A stretch of 6,158 bases of DNA, from assembly GCA_026461645.1 (NCBI GenBank), contig JAPJMP010000106.1:1-6158 (forward strand), written 5' to 3'. Positions 1-6,158 of the stretch are shown here, in pieces. The position numbers and the translations under genes are program-made. The DNA is from Burkholderiales bacterium (GTDB lineage: Bacteria > Pseudomonadota > Gammaproteobacteria > Burkholderiales > UBA11063). Every line of letters starts with the position of its first letter. Positions within the stretch are counted from its first letter, which is position 1. The notes under the pieces are model-generated. The model had not been told where the DNA came from. It made no database searches and saw only the letters and a list, made by a program, of their open reading frames with translations.

Positions 1-925
1 CTTTAATAGTTTGATTAATTAATTCTTGATTAACAATTTGCCCTGATTTTAGTAAGATTAAAGGTGTAATTTCGGATTTTGGAACATTTTTTAATTGTCC
101 ATCAATTTTAACCAAATTAACCAGATATTGAGAACCTTCATATAAATTAATTGTAATATATACATCTTTTTTATTTGGTGTCAATTGAACTTGCACTGAA
201 TTAATTTTAAAATTTATATAACCTTGATTTAAGTAGTAGGCTCTTACTGCTTCAATATCTCCTGCTAACTTATCACTTGAATACTGATTATCCTTGTACC
301 ACCAACTTAACAAACTACCGGTACTTAAAAACATTTGTTTTCTTAAAGTGTTTTCAGAAAACTTTGTATTCCCAACAAATAGTATTGAAGCAATTTTAGC
401 ATAGTCACCTTCCGTTATATTAATATTAATCGATACCCGATTACGTTCAAGCGGAACTATAGTTGAACTAATATTTACTGAATATAAACCTCGATTATAA
501 TATTCAGCTTTAAGTGCTAAAATTGCTTGATCTAACAAACTTTGATCAAATATCTTACCTTCATATAGGTTGTTTTCTTTAAGTGATTTTATTAAAGCAT
601 CATGGTCAAATATTTTAGCGCCAGTAACAGTAAGATCAGTAATTACAGGTCGTTCTTGCACATCAATAATAAGAATATTACCTTGATGTTCAATTCGCAC
701 ATCATTAAAAAAACCTGTTTTGTACAGTTGGGTAATTATTTGGTTCAATTTGTCAGCATCAATCCTATCACCAACCTTAACCGGAAGATAACTATAAATT
801 GTACCGATTTCAATTCTTTGTAGACCATTTACGCGGATATTATTAATTATAAAGTCATCATTGTCTGCAAAAGCAATAATCCCAGAGAACAGCAAGACAA
901 AAATTAATAAAATATTTCTATTCAT
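1..925 (-). CDS. bamA: BamA, outer-membrane protein assembly factor (N-terminal part, 3' end beyond window)
   Basis: BamA is the Omp85-family core of the BAM complex, which folds and inserts beta-barrel proteins into the outer membrane. The frame is open from an ATG at 925 to the left edge, giving 308 residues with no stop. Residues 1-20 form a signal peptide (MNRNILLIFVLLFSGIIAFA, then DND), so the protein is exported. Periplasmic POTRA repeats follow: POTRA1 about 25-92 (VNGLQRIEIGTIYSYLPVKV, ending VQERP), POTRA2 about 93-172 (with VPLERNRV and ITEGD), POTRA3 about 175-263 (FVGNTKFS, KLAGDIEAVRAYYLNQGY, LTPNKKDVYITINLYEG) and the start of POTRA4 from about 266. These follow E. coli BamA closely; POTRA5 and the barrel lie outside the window. 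The start is four bases after the rseP stop and has only a weak purine stretch before it, so translation is probably coupled to rseP. Confidence in identity is high; the gene is cut by the window, not shown to be broken. Confidence 0.96.
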   Translation of the reverse strand, partial: MNRNILLIFVLLFSGIIAFADNDDFIINNIRVNGLQRIEIGTIYSYLPVKVGDRIDADKLNQIITQLYKTGFFNDVRIEHQGNILIIDVQERPVITDLTVTGAKIFDHDALIKSLKENNLYEGKIFDQSLLDQAILALKAEYYNRGLYSVNISSTIVPLERNRVSININITEGDYAKIASILFVGNTKFSENTLRKQMFLSTGSLLSWWYKDNQYSSDKLAGDIEAVRAYYLNQGYINFKINSVQVQLTPNKKDVYITINLYEGSQYLVNLVKIDGQLKNVPKSEITPLILLKSGQIVNQELINQTIK

Positions 926-929
926 CAAA

Positions 930-2267
930 CTAGTTCAATCTCAATATATCATTATAAAATGCAAGTATTGTAACCCCAAATAAAAGCATAAAACCTACTT
1001 TAAAAAATAATAATTGAACTCTATACGCAATTTCACGTCCAACTATCCACTCTAAAATATAAATTACAATATGTCCTCCATCTAGAATTGGAATCGGTAG
1101 AATATTCATAAAAGCTAAGCTTATACTAATTAAAGCTAAAAGATCAATGTAAGATTTAATATTGTTAGTAAGTGCCTGTTTAGATGCCTGAGCTATTGAA
1201 ATTGGACCGCCAATATTGTGTACCGAAATTTTACCAGATATCATTCCTAGCAAACTAGATATATTAAGATTAAAAATAGCCAATGAAGATGATAAAGCAT
1301 AAGTGAGTGCAGATAAAACATTATATTTATGAGTAACTTCATATTGGTGCATAAGCTTATCTTCAAATTTTGGCATTATACCAACCTTGCCAATTATTTG
1401 ATCATTATTATTATATGATTCTGGAATAATCGGAAGATTAATTATTTTATGCTGTCTTTGAATGGTTAAAATTAATTTATCAGTGGGAGAACTTTGAATA
1501 ATTTTTACTAATGCGAACCAATTTAAAATTGGCTGGGAATTAACTGCTAAAATCTTATCGCCAACTTCAAGGTGAGCTTTATATGCTGATGAATCAGGTT
1601 CTATATAGCCAATAGTGGTATCATATTTAAATGGATAAAGTCCTAAATCTTCAAAATTTAAATTAGCTGAATACCTTTTTATTTGTTTAGCTAAATCAAC
1701 ATTTAATTGCTGCTGTTGTTGATTATATGTATATACTATATTAAAATTAGAAGTTTTTTTCGCCAGCTGGTGTAAAACATTATTTAACCCTTCCCAACTA
1801 TCAATTTTTACGCCATTTACTGAATTAATAATTGAATTAGGAGGAATATTAATTTGGTTAATTTGTGCTACTTCTGGGTTTAAGCTCAGAATAACAGGCC
1901 GCAAATTAGTTATTCCATTTAATCCTAATCCGTAGTATAAACAAAATGCAAATAATAAATTAAAAAAAGGACCAGCAGCAGCAATTAAAATTTTTTGATA
2001 AGGTGGTTTATAATTAAAAGCAAATGGTTTATCCTCAGCACTAATATCACCTTCACGTGCATCAAGCATTCTCACATAGCCACCAAGTGGAATAGCACCG
2101 ATACTCCACAAATTACTCTTGGACCTAAAGGAAAATAATTTTGGACCAAAACCAATAGAAAAATTAATTACTTTAACATTAAACAAACGAGCACAGCAAT
2201 AATGCCCCATTTCATGAATAATAACTAAAATACTTATTGTTAAAATAAAAATTATTATTGTTATCAT
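930..2267 (-). CDS. rseP: RseP, site-2 intramembrane zinc metalloprotease
   Basis: RseP cleaves membrane-spanning segments inside the inner membrane. Known E. coli substrates are the anti-sigma factor RseA, after DegS has cut it, and leftover signal peptides; the substrate here is unknown. At 445 residues it matches the usual length of about 450. The first membrane segment carries the zinc motif HEMGH (H18, E19, H22). The family pattern IGFGPK follows at 38-43 and AAGPFFN at 97-103 in a second hydrophobic stretch. Two periplasmic PDZ domains lie at about 122-205 and 208-290, the second with IEPDSSAYKAHLEVGDKIL. The third metal ligand is D396 in NILPIPILDGG, and a last membrane segment ends the protein. 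All catalytic residues are present. The ATG overlaps the rpoH stop codon (ATGA), and bamA follows after four bases. A run of five glutamines at 183-187 in PDZ1 is unusual but probably neutral. Confidence 0.97.
   Translation of the reverse strand: MITIIIFILTISILVIIHEMGHYCCARLFNVKVINFSIGFGPKLFSFRSKSNLWSIGAIPLGGYVRMLDAREGDISAEDKPFAFNYKPPYQKILIAAAGPFFNLLFAFCLYYGLGLNGITNLRPVILSLNPEVAQINQINIPPNSIINSVNGVKIDSWEGLNNVLHQLAKKTSNFNIVYTYNQQQQQLNVDLAKQIKRYSANLNFEDLGLYPFKYDTTIGYIEPDSSAYKAHLEVGDKILAVNSQPILNWFALVKIIQSSPTDKLILTIQRQHKIINLPIIPESYNNNDQIIGKVGIMPKFEDKLMHQYEVTHKYNVLSALTYALSSSLAIFNLNISSLLGMISGKISVHNIGGPISIAQASKQALTNNIKSYIDLLALISISLAFMNILPIPILDGGHIVIYILEWIVGREIAYRVQLLFFKVGFMLLFGVTILAFYNDILRLN
2264..2267 (-). 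other. Four-base stop/start overlap (ATGA) of rpoH and rseP
   Basis: The rseP start ATG and the rpoH stop TGA share the bases ATGA. No good Shine-Dalgarno sequence lies before the rseP start within the end of rpoH. Overlaps of this form commonly couple translation through ribosome re-initiation, so RseP output is probably tied to RpoH translation. The overlap is seen directly; the coupling is inferred. Confidence 0.85.
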
Positions 2268-3211
2268 TTAAATTCGCTTAAATATTGTTTCATTTTTTGC
2301 ATAGCTTGTACTTCAATCTGCCGGATTCTTTCTGCCGACACATTATATTTTTGTGCTAATTCTTGTAATGTTAATTGTTGCGATGGATCTTTTAGCCATC
2401 TAGCTTGTATGATGTCGCGACTACGTTCATCCAATTTAGCTAAGGCTTGATCAATTCCTTCAGTATGTAATTTATCCTCTTCTTTTTTTGCAATAATATG
2501 TTCCGGCGTATGAACTTCATCTGCTAAATAATCAATTGGTCCATAAGAACCTTCTTCAGGAATTAAACTTACATCACCTCCAGTTAATCGCATATTCATT
2601 TCGACCACATCATCACGACTAACATCAAGATTCTTAGCAATTTCATTGGCTTCAATTTCAGATAAATTTCCCATATCTTTTCGCATCGAACGTAAATTAA
2701 AAAATAATTTTCTATGATTAATGGTAGTTACTGTTCTTACTATGCGCCAATTCTTAATAATATAATCATTAATCTCTGCTCTAATCCAATGCCCAGCAAA
2801 AGTAACCAAACGCACATTTCGTTTACAATCAAACTTTTTAACTGCCTTCATTAAACCTATAGTACCTTCTTGAATAATATCGGCTAATGGAAGTCCATAA
2901 CCAATATAACCTCGAGCAATAGATACTACAAGTCGTAGATGACTCAAAACTAAATATCGCGCAGATTCAACATTTTCATTTTTTTGCCAATCATCTGCCA
3001 AAGCAAATTCTTCATCTTGAGTTAATAATGGAATACTATTAACAAAATTAATATATGCCTCAAGACTACCACTAGACAATATTGGTAAATTATTGGAGAT
3101 TTTACTATTTAGGTCGCTAACTGTTGCAAGTTTAGATTCATCTTCATACTTTACAATAGAATAATTAGAAACAACTTTTGCTTCATTAGCTACATTCTTC
3201 TTTTTTTTCAT
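2264..3211 (-). CDS. rpoH: RpoH, heat-shock sigma factor (sigma-32 type)
   Basis: RpoH directs RNA polymerase to promoters of chaperone and protease genes during heat or protein-folding stress. The 315 residues hold region 1.2 from about L50 (LEAYINFVNSIPLLTQDEE), region 2 at about 85-165 (LSHLRLVVSIAR, GYGLPLADIIQEGTIGLMKA, VRLVTFAGHWIRAEI, NWRIVRT), then the RpoH box HRKLFFNLR at 167-175. That box separates RpoH from RpoD and RpoS. Region 4 at about 252-312 has LDERSRDIIQARWL and the helix-turn-helix TLQELAQKYNVSAERIRQIE. Compared with E. coli RpoH (284 residues) there are about 34 extra residues at the N-terminus, polar and lysine-rich. The ATG at 3211 is the only ATG before M121; a TTG at residue 45 would give a more usual length, but neither start has a clear ribosome binding site. 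The gene lies 44 bases after fdxA and overlaps rseP. Confidence 0.96.
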   Translation of the reverse strand: MKKKKNVANEAKVVSNYSIVKYEDESKLATVSDLNSKISNNLPILSSGSLEAYINFVNSIPLLTQDEEFALADDWQKNENVESARYLVLSHLRLVVSIARGYIGYGLPLADIIQEGTIGLMKAVKKFDCKRNVRLVTFAGHWIRAEINDYIIKNWRIVRTVTTINHRKLFFNLRSMRKDMGNLSEIEANEIAKNLDVSRDDVVEMNMRLTGGDVSLIPEEGSYGPIDYLADEVHTPEHIIAKKEEDKLHTEGIDQALAKLDERSRDIIQARWLKDPSQQLTLQELAQKYNVSAERIRQIEVQAMQKMKQYLSEFK

Positions 3212-3236
3212 TTAAAAAACATTTTAAAAATGGCAG

Positions 3237-3245
3237 ATAATAACA
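3237..3245 (-). promoter_or_regulatory. Possible extended -10 promoter element before rpoH
   Basis: The minus strand reads TGTTATTAT, an extended -10 (TG-N-TATTAT, five of six matches to TATAAT), in the 44-base gap between fdxA and rpoH. No acceptable -35 box is seen 16-18 bases upstream, where the sequence is the end of fdxA. Transcription from it would start about 20 bases before the rpoH ATG. Such AT-rich matches arise often by chance in DNA of this composition, so this is a weak candidate. Confidence 0.2.
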
Positions 3246-3255
3246 CCACATGGAT

Positions 3256-3594
3256 TTAAGCTCCGTCTCGGTCTAATAAATGCTTTTTAGATTTAACTTG
3301 CGCCCACTGATCGGCATCTTCAGGTGCGGCTTTTTTCTGTGTTATTGGTATCCATTTTGCAGCTTTAGATAAAATCGCATTTAAATGAATAAACTCTTTT
3401 TGCTCATCCGGCACCTCATCTTCAGGAAATATAGCATCTACCGGACACTCAGCTACACATAAGGTACAATCAATACACTCATCTGGATCAATTACCAAAA
3501 AATTAGGCCCTTCGCGAAAACAATCAACCGGGCAGACATCAACACAATCTGTATATTTACATTTTATACATGATTCAGTAATTACATAAGCCAT
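3256..3594 (-). CDS. fdxA: FdxA-type seven-iron ferredoxin ([3Fe-4S][4Fe-4S])
   Basis: This is a small soluble electron carrier of the cytoplasm, closely similar to Azotobacter vinelandii ferredoxin I. Its 112 residues compare with about 107 in that family. The first cysteine cluster is [17 protein letters not shown] (C9, C12, C17, C21, C25) and the second is [13 protein letters not shown] (C40, C43, C46, C50). By analogy with ferredoxin I, C9, C17 and C50 hold the [3Fe-4S] cluster, and C21, C40, C43 and C46 hold the [4Fe-4S] cluster; all seven are present. The conserved segments [11 protein letters not shown] and [13 protein letters not shown] also fit. The C-terminal tail ends KHLLDRDGA, somewhat longer than in ferredoxin I. 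The physiological redox partner is not shown by the sequence. It starts 20 bases after phaA with no terminator between, so it may be co-transcribed with phaCA, although ferredoxins of this type have no established role in PHA synthesis. No strong ribosome binding site is seen. Confidence 0.96.
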   Translation of the reverse strand: MAYVITESCIKCKYTDCVDVCPVDCFREGPNFLVIDPDECIDCTLCVAECPVDAIFPEDEVPDEQKEFIHLNAILSKAAKWIPITQKKAAPEDADQWAQVKSKKHLLDRDGA

Positions 3595-3614
3595 AACTAT
3601 AATACCATAATAAA

Positions 3615-4799
3615 TTAATTACGTTCAACTGCTAGGGCAACACCCATGCCACCACCAATACATAATGCTGCTAATCCTTTTTTAGCGTTTCTTTTTTGCA
3701 TTTCATGTAACAATGTAACAAAAACCCTACAACCAGAAGCACCTACAGGATGCCCTAATGCAATTGCACCACCATTGACATTAACAATGTCAGTATTCCA
3801 GCCTAATTCTTTATTTACAGCAACAGCTTGAGCTGCAAATGCCTCATTAGCCTCAACTATTTCTAAATCATTAATTGACCACTGCGCTCTTTCTAAAGTT
3901 TTACGCGTAGCATATACAGGCCCCATCCCCATTATTTCTGGTTCTAAACCAGCAGATGCATAAGCACGAATATAAGCTAATGGTTGCAAACCTAGTTCCA
4001 TTGCTTTTGCTTCTGACATAAGTAATACAGCTGCAGCACCATCATTAATTCCAGAACCGTTACCAGGAGTAACAGTTCCATTTTCTTTCTTGAATGATGG
4101 TTTTAATTTACTTAAAACTTCATAACTAGTTCCTGGACGAATAAATTCATCTTGATCAAAAACTAATGGCTCACCTTTCTTTTGTGGAATAGAAACGGGT
4201 ACGATTTCATTAATAAATTTACCTTCTTTTTGAGCCTTTTCAGCTTTATTTTGTGAGGCTACAGCAAATCTATCTTGTTCTTCACGAGAAATATTATATT
4301 TAGTTGCAACATTTTCTGCAGTAACTCCCATATGGTATTGATTATAGTAATCAGTTAACGCATCTACAATCATTGAATCAGCTAAATTTGTATTTCCCAT
4401 TCTAAATCCACGTCTAGAATTCATTAACACATGTGGCGATAATGACATATTTTCCTGACCGCCAGCTATTACAACTTGTGCATCACCACATAAAATTGCT
4501 TGCGCTGCTAAATGAACTGCTTTTAAACCAGAACCACATACTTGATTTATGGTTAGAGCTGGCACTTCTTTTGGAATTCCAGCTTTAATTGCTGCTTGTC
4601 GCGCTGGATTTTGTCCAACACCTGAAGTTAATATTTGTCCCATTATTACTTCAGAAATTAATTCTGGGTTAATTTTTGTTTCCGTTAATAGAGCCTTGAT
4701 TACAATAGCACCTAAATCAGATGCTGGAATATTTGATAATGAACCTAAAAAACTACCAATAGCAGTTCTTTTGGCTGCAACTACAACAACTTTAGTCAT
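3615..4799 (-). CDS. phaA: Acetyl-CoA acetyltransferase (biosynthetic thiolase, PhaA)
   Basis: Thiolase II condenses two acetyl-CoA into acetoacetyl-CoA and free CoA, the first step of polyhydroxybutyrate synthesis; the reaction is reversible. The 394 residues match the Zoogloea ramigera and Cupriavidus PhaA length (about 393). The nucleophile C88 lies in [18 protein letters not shown]. The second half has NEAFAAQA, H350 in [14 protein letters not shown], and the acid/base C380 in LCIGGGMG, so the active site is complete. [15 protein letters not shown] at 4-18 is the normal thiolase start. The ATG at 4799 has a good Shine-Dalgarno sequence upstream. It starts 18 bases after phaC, giving a phaC-phaA order as in Cupriavidus phaCAB, but phaB does not follow; fdxA does. 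The name phaA rests on this neighbourhood. By sequence alone atoB or a general acetyl-CoA acetyltransferase would fit equally, and it may also serve other acetoacetyl-CoA needs. Confidence 0.94.
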   Translation of the reverse strand: MTKVVVVAAKRTAIGSFLGSLSNIPASDLGAIVIKALLTETKINPELISEVIMGQILTSGVGQNPARQAAIKAGIPKEVPALTINQVCGSGLKAVHLAAQAILCGDAQVVIAGGQENMSLSPHVLMNSRRGFRMGNTNLADSMIVDALTDYYNQYHMGVTAENVATKYNISREEQDRFAVASQNKAEKAQKEGKFINEIVPVSIPQKKGEPLVFDQDEFIRPGTSYEVLSKLKPSFKKENGTVTPGNGSGINDGAAAVLLMSEAKAMELGLQPLAYIRAYASAGLEPEIMGMGPVYATRKTLERAQWSINDLEIVEANEAFAAQAVAVNKELGWNTDIVNVNGGAIALGHPVGASGCRVFVTLLHEMQKRNAKKGLAALCIGGGMGVALAVERN

Positions 4800-4806
4800 A
4801 TTTATT

Positions 4807-4810
4807 TCCT
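4807..4810 (-). promoter_or_regulatory. Shine-Dalgarno sequence of phaA
   Basis: The minus strand reads AAAGGAAATAAAT directly before the phaA ATG. The AGGA core is seven bases from the start codon, the best spacing and match of the five visible starts in the window. It confirms the ATG at 4799 as the start and lies in the 18-base gap after phaC. Confidence 0.8.
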
Positions 4811-4817
4811 TTTAAAT

Positions 4818-6158
4818 TTAAACTACTTCAGCCTCAAGAATCGATAAGGCTTTTGCTTTTACATATTCACCAGGGGCATCGCAAATAACTGTATGGTGAT
4901 TATTGCCTAATTTGGATGAAGCTTTAATTTTATCTTTTGATAATTTAGCAAGCCAAGCGCTATAATCTTTCCACCAGCTACCAGGCATTTCTTGAGCATG
5001 ATTAAACCAATCACTACTACTTGCCCCCAATTTATCATTAATCCAATAATTCTTTTTATCACTGCTAACTGGATTTACCACTCCGGCAGTATGTCCTGAT
5101 GCACCAAGAACAAAGCGTATATTTTTTTTAATATACTGTGTTGTTTTGTATGCCGACTCCCACGGAACAATATGGTCTTTCTGCGCCGCAAAAACATAGC
5201 ATGGAAAATCAATTTTGGATAAGTCCATGGTAATATTATCAATTACCATTGTTCCCTTAATTAATTGATTTTGAACATAAAAATTATTTAAGAAAAATGA
5301 ATGCATAAGTACTGGCAAGTCTACTGCATCACTATTCCAAAATAAAATATCAAACGGTTTTGGCTTTTTACCTAATAAATAATTATTTACCCAATAATTC
5401 CATATTAGTTCATTTGATCTTAAAGCAGAAAATGTTTGCGAAATAACTCGCCCAGACATAATTCCACCGCCGTTTTTTTGTGCATCTTTTAATTGTAGTA
5501 AGTCCCTATCTAAGAAAAATTTTATATCCCCTGGTTGTTGATGATCCAACATTGTTGTCATATGAGCCATAGAGTTAATATAATCTAATTTTTTAGAATT
5601 TAAAACTAAACACGCTGTAGTTAATAAAATGCCACCAATACAATAACCTAAAGTATTAATTTTATTTTGCTTGGTTATTTCACGCACCGTTTCTATTGCA
5701 GGAATCACTCCAATATTTATATATTCTTCCCATTTATAATCACGAATATTTTTATCTGCCGACTTCCATGATATTAGAAAAACATTAAAGCCCTGATCAA
5801 CTAAATATTTAACTAAAGAATTTTCTTGTTGCAAATCTAAAATATAATATTTATTAATACACGGTGGAACTATTAATAACGGTGTTTGATATACACTAGC
5901 TGATGATGGAGTATACTGGATTAATTCCATTAAATCATTTCTATAGATTACCCCACCCTTAGTAGTAGCTAAATTGCGCCCAACTTCAAACAATGACTCA
6001 TCAGTCATACTAATATAGCCATTGTTCATATCTTCAACCATTCTTTGCATTCCAGCAACCAATGATTCACCATTAGTCTCAATTACTGTTTTAATTACAT
6101 CAGGGTTTGTTAAAGCAAAGTTGGTTGGTGAAATTGCATCTAAATATTGATTGATAAA
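4818..6158 (-). CDS. phaC: Class I polyhydroxyalkanoate synthase PhaC (5' end beyond window)
   Basis: PhaC polymerises (R)-3-hydroxyacyl-CoA, usually 3-hydroxybutyryl-CoA, into PHA on the surface of cytoplasmic storage granules. The frame is open to the right edge: residues upstream of the TTG at 6062 already match the family (SPTNFALTNPDVIK), so that TTG is internal, not the start. The visible 446 residues correspond to the part of Cupriavidus PhaC (589) from about residue 147 on. Visible landmarks are LLIVPPCINKYYILDLQ, the lipase-like box GYCIGG with catalytic C173, WNYWVNNYLLG, catalytic D328 in AAQKDHIVPW, catalytic H356 in GASGHTAGVVNP, and the class I ending PGSWWKDYSAWLAK and APGEYVKAKA. 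The triad is intact, and about nine residues extend past VKAKA. The cysteine in VPPCINK is shared with the Cupriavidus enzyme. phaA follows after 18 bases. The promoter and N-terminal domain are outside the window. Confidence 0.97.
   Translation of the reverse strand, partial: FINQYLDAISPTNFALTNPDVIKTVIETNGESLVAGMQRMVEDMNNGYISMTDESLFEVGRNLATTKGGVIYRNDLMELIQYTPSSASVYQTPLLIVPPCINKYYILDLQQENSLVKYLVDQGFNVFLISWKSADKNIRDYKWEEYINIGVIPAIETVREITKQNKINTLGYCIGGILLTTACLVLNSKKLDYINSMAHMTTMLDHQQPGDIKFFLDRDLLQLKDAQKNGGGIMSGRVISQTFSALRSNELIWNYWVNNYLLGKKPKPFDILFWNSDAVDLPVLMHSFFLNNFYVQNQLIKGTMVIDNITMDLSKIDFPCYVFAAQKDHIVPWESAYKTTQYIKKNIRFVLGASGHTAGVVNPVSSDKKNYWINDKLGASSSDWFNHAQEMPGSWWKDYSAWLAKLSKDKIKASSKLGNNHHTVICDAPGEYVKAKALSILEAEVV

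Noticed and set aside
602..823. Plus-strand open frame of 73 codons
   Set aside because: It lies wholly inside bamA on the opposite strand, where the minus-strand frame encodes clear POTRA1-2 sequence; the plus-strand product resembles nothing I know.
3212..3230. Possible terminator between fdxA and rpoH: CATTTT-T-AAAATG followed by six T on the minus strand
   Set aside because: The arms are almost all A and T with practically no loop, so the stem would be too weak for an intrinsic terminator.
3599..3607. Extended -10 match TGGTATTAT before fdxA
   Set aside because: Transcription from it would begin inside the fdxA start codon, and there is no -35 box; it is likely a chance match in AT-rich DNA.
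3646..3831. Plus-strand open frame of 61 codons
   Set aside because: It is antisense to the conserved C-terminal active-site region of phaA and is explained as a shadow of that codon pattern.
4549..4815. Plus-strand open frame of 88 codons
   Set aside because: It is antisense to the N-terminal part of phaA, including the catalytic cysteine region, and has no recognisable features of its own.
6060..6062. TTG as the start codon of phaC
   Set aside because: The 32 in-frame residues upstream match conserved PHA synthase sequence (SPTNF and following) and run to the window edge, so the TTG is internal.

Overview
This 6,158-base window is almost wholly coding. It carries six genes, all on the minus strand, so transcription runs from the right edge to the left. 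In transcription order they are phaC (5' end cut by the right edge), phaA, fdxA, rpoH, rseP and bamA (3' end cut by the left edge). Identities come from reading the translations against remembered family motifs; no database search was run. The DNA is AT-rich, and the proteins look proteobacterial. The class I PHA synthase, the seven-iron ferredoxin of the FdxA type and the RpoH box together point to a low-GC Betaproteobacterium, perhaps related to Neisseriales. That placement is an inference, not something the window proves.

Right part (about 3600-6158): phaC and phaA encode polyhydroxyalkanoate synthase and acetyl-CoA acetyltransferase, the last and first steps of making polyhydroxybutyrate storage polymer. 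They are 18 bases apart, and phaA has a good Shine-Dalgarno sequence. The usual partner phaB (acetoacetyl-CoA reductase) is not in the window. Middle (3256-3594): fdxA, a small ferredoxin with one [3Fe-4S] and one [4Fe-4S] cluster, starts 20 bases after phaA.

Left part (1-3211): rpoH (heat-shock sigma factor) overlaps rseP (intramembrane site-2 protease) by four bases, and bamA (outer-membrane protein assembly) starts four bases after rseP ends. This looks like one translationally coupled stress and envelope unit. In many other proteobacteria the gene upstream of the rseP-bamA pair is dxr or cdsA, so rpoH in that place is the most notable feature here.

No convincing intrinsic terminator lies in any of the gaps (0 to 44 bases), so a single six-gene transcript is possible, though an internal promoter before rpoH is also plausible. 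I see no RNA gene, mobile element, CRISPR array or large repeat, no stretch of 300 bases without a gene, and no evidence of a previously undescribed system. The window is mainly conserved genes in an unusual order.
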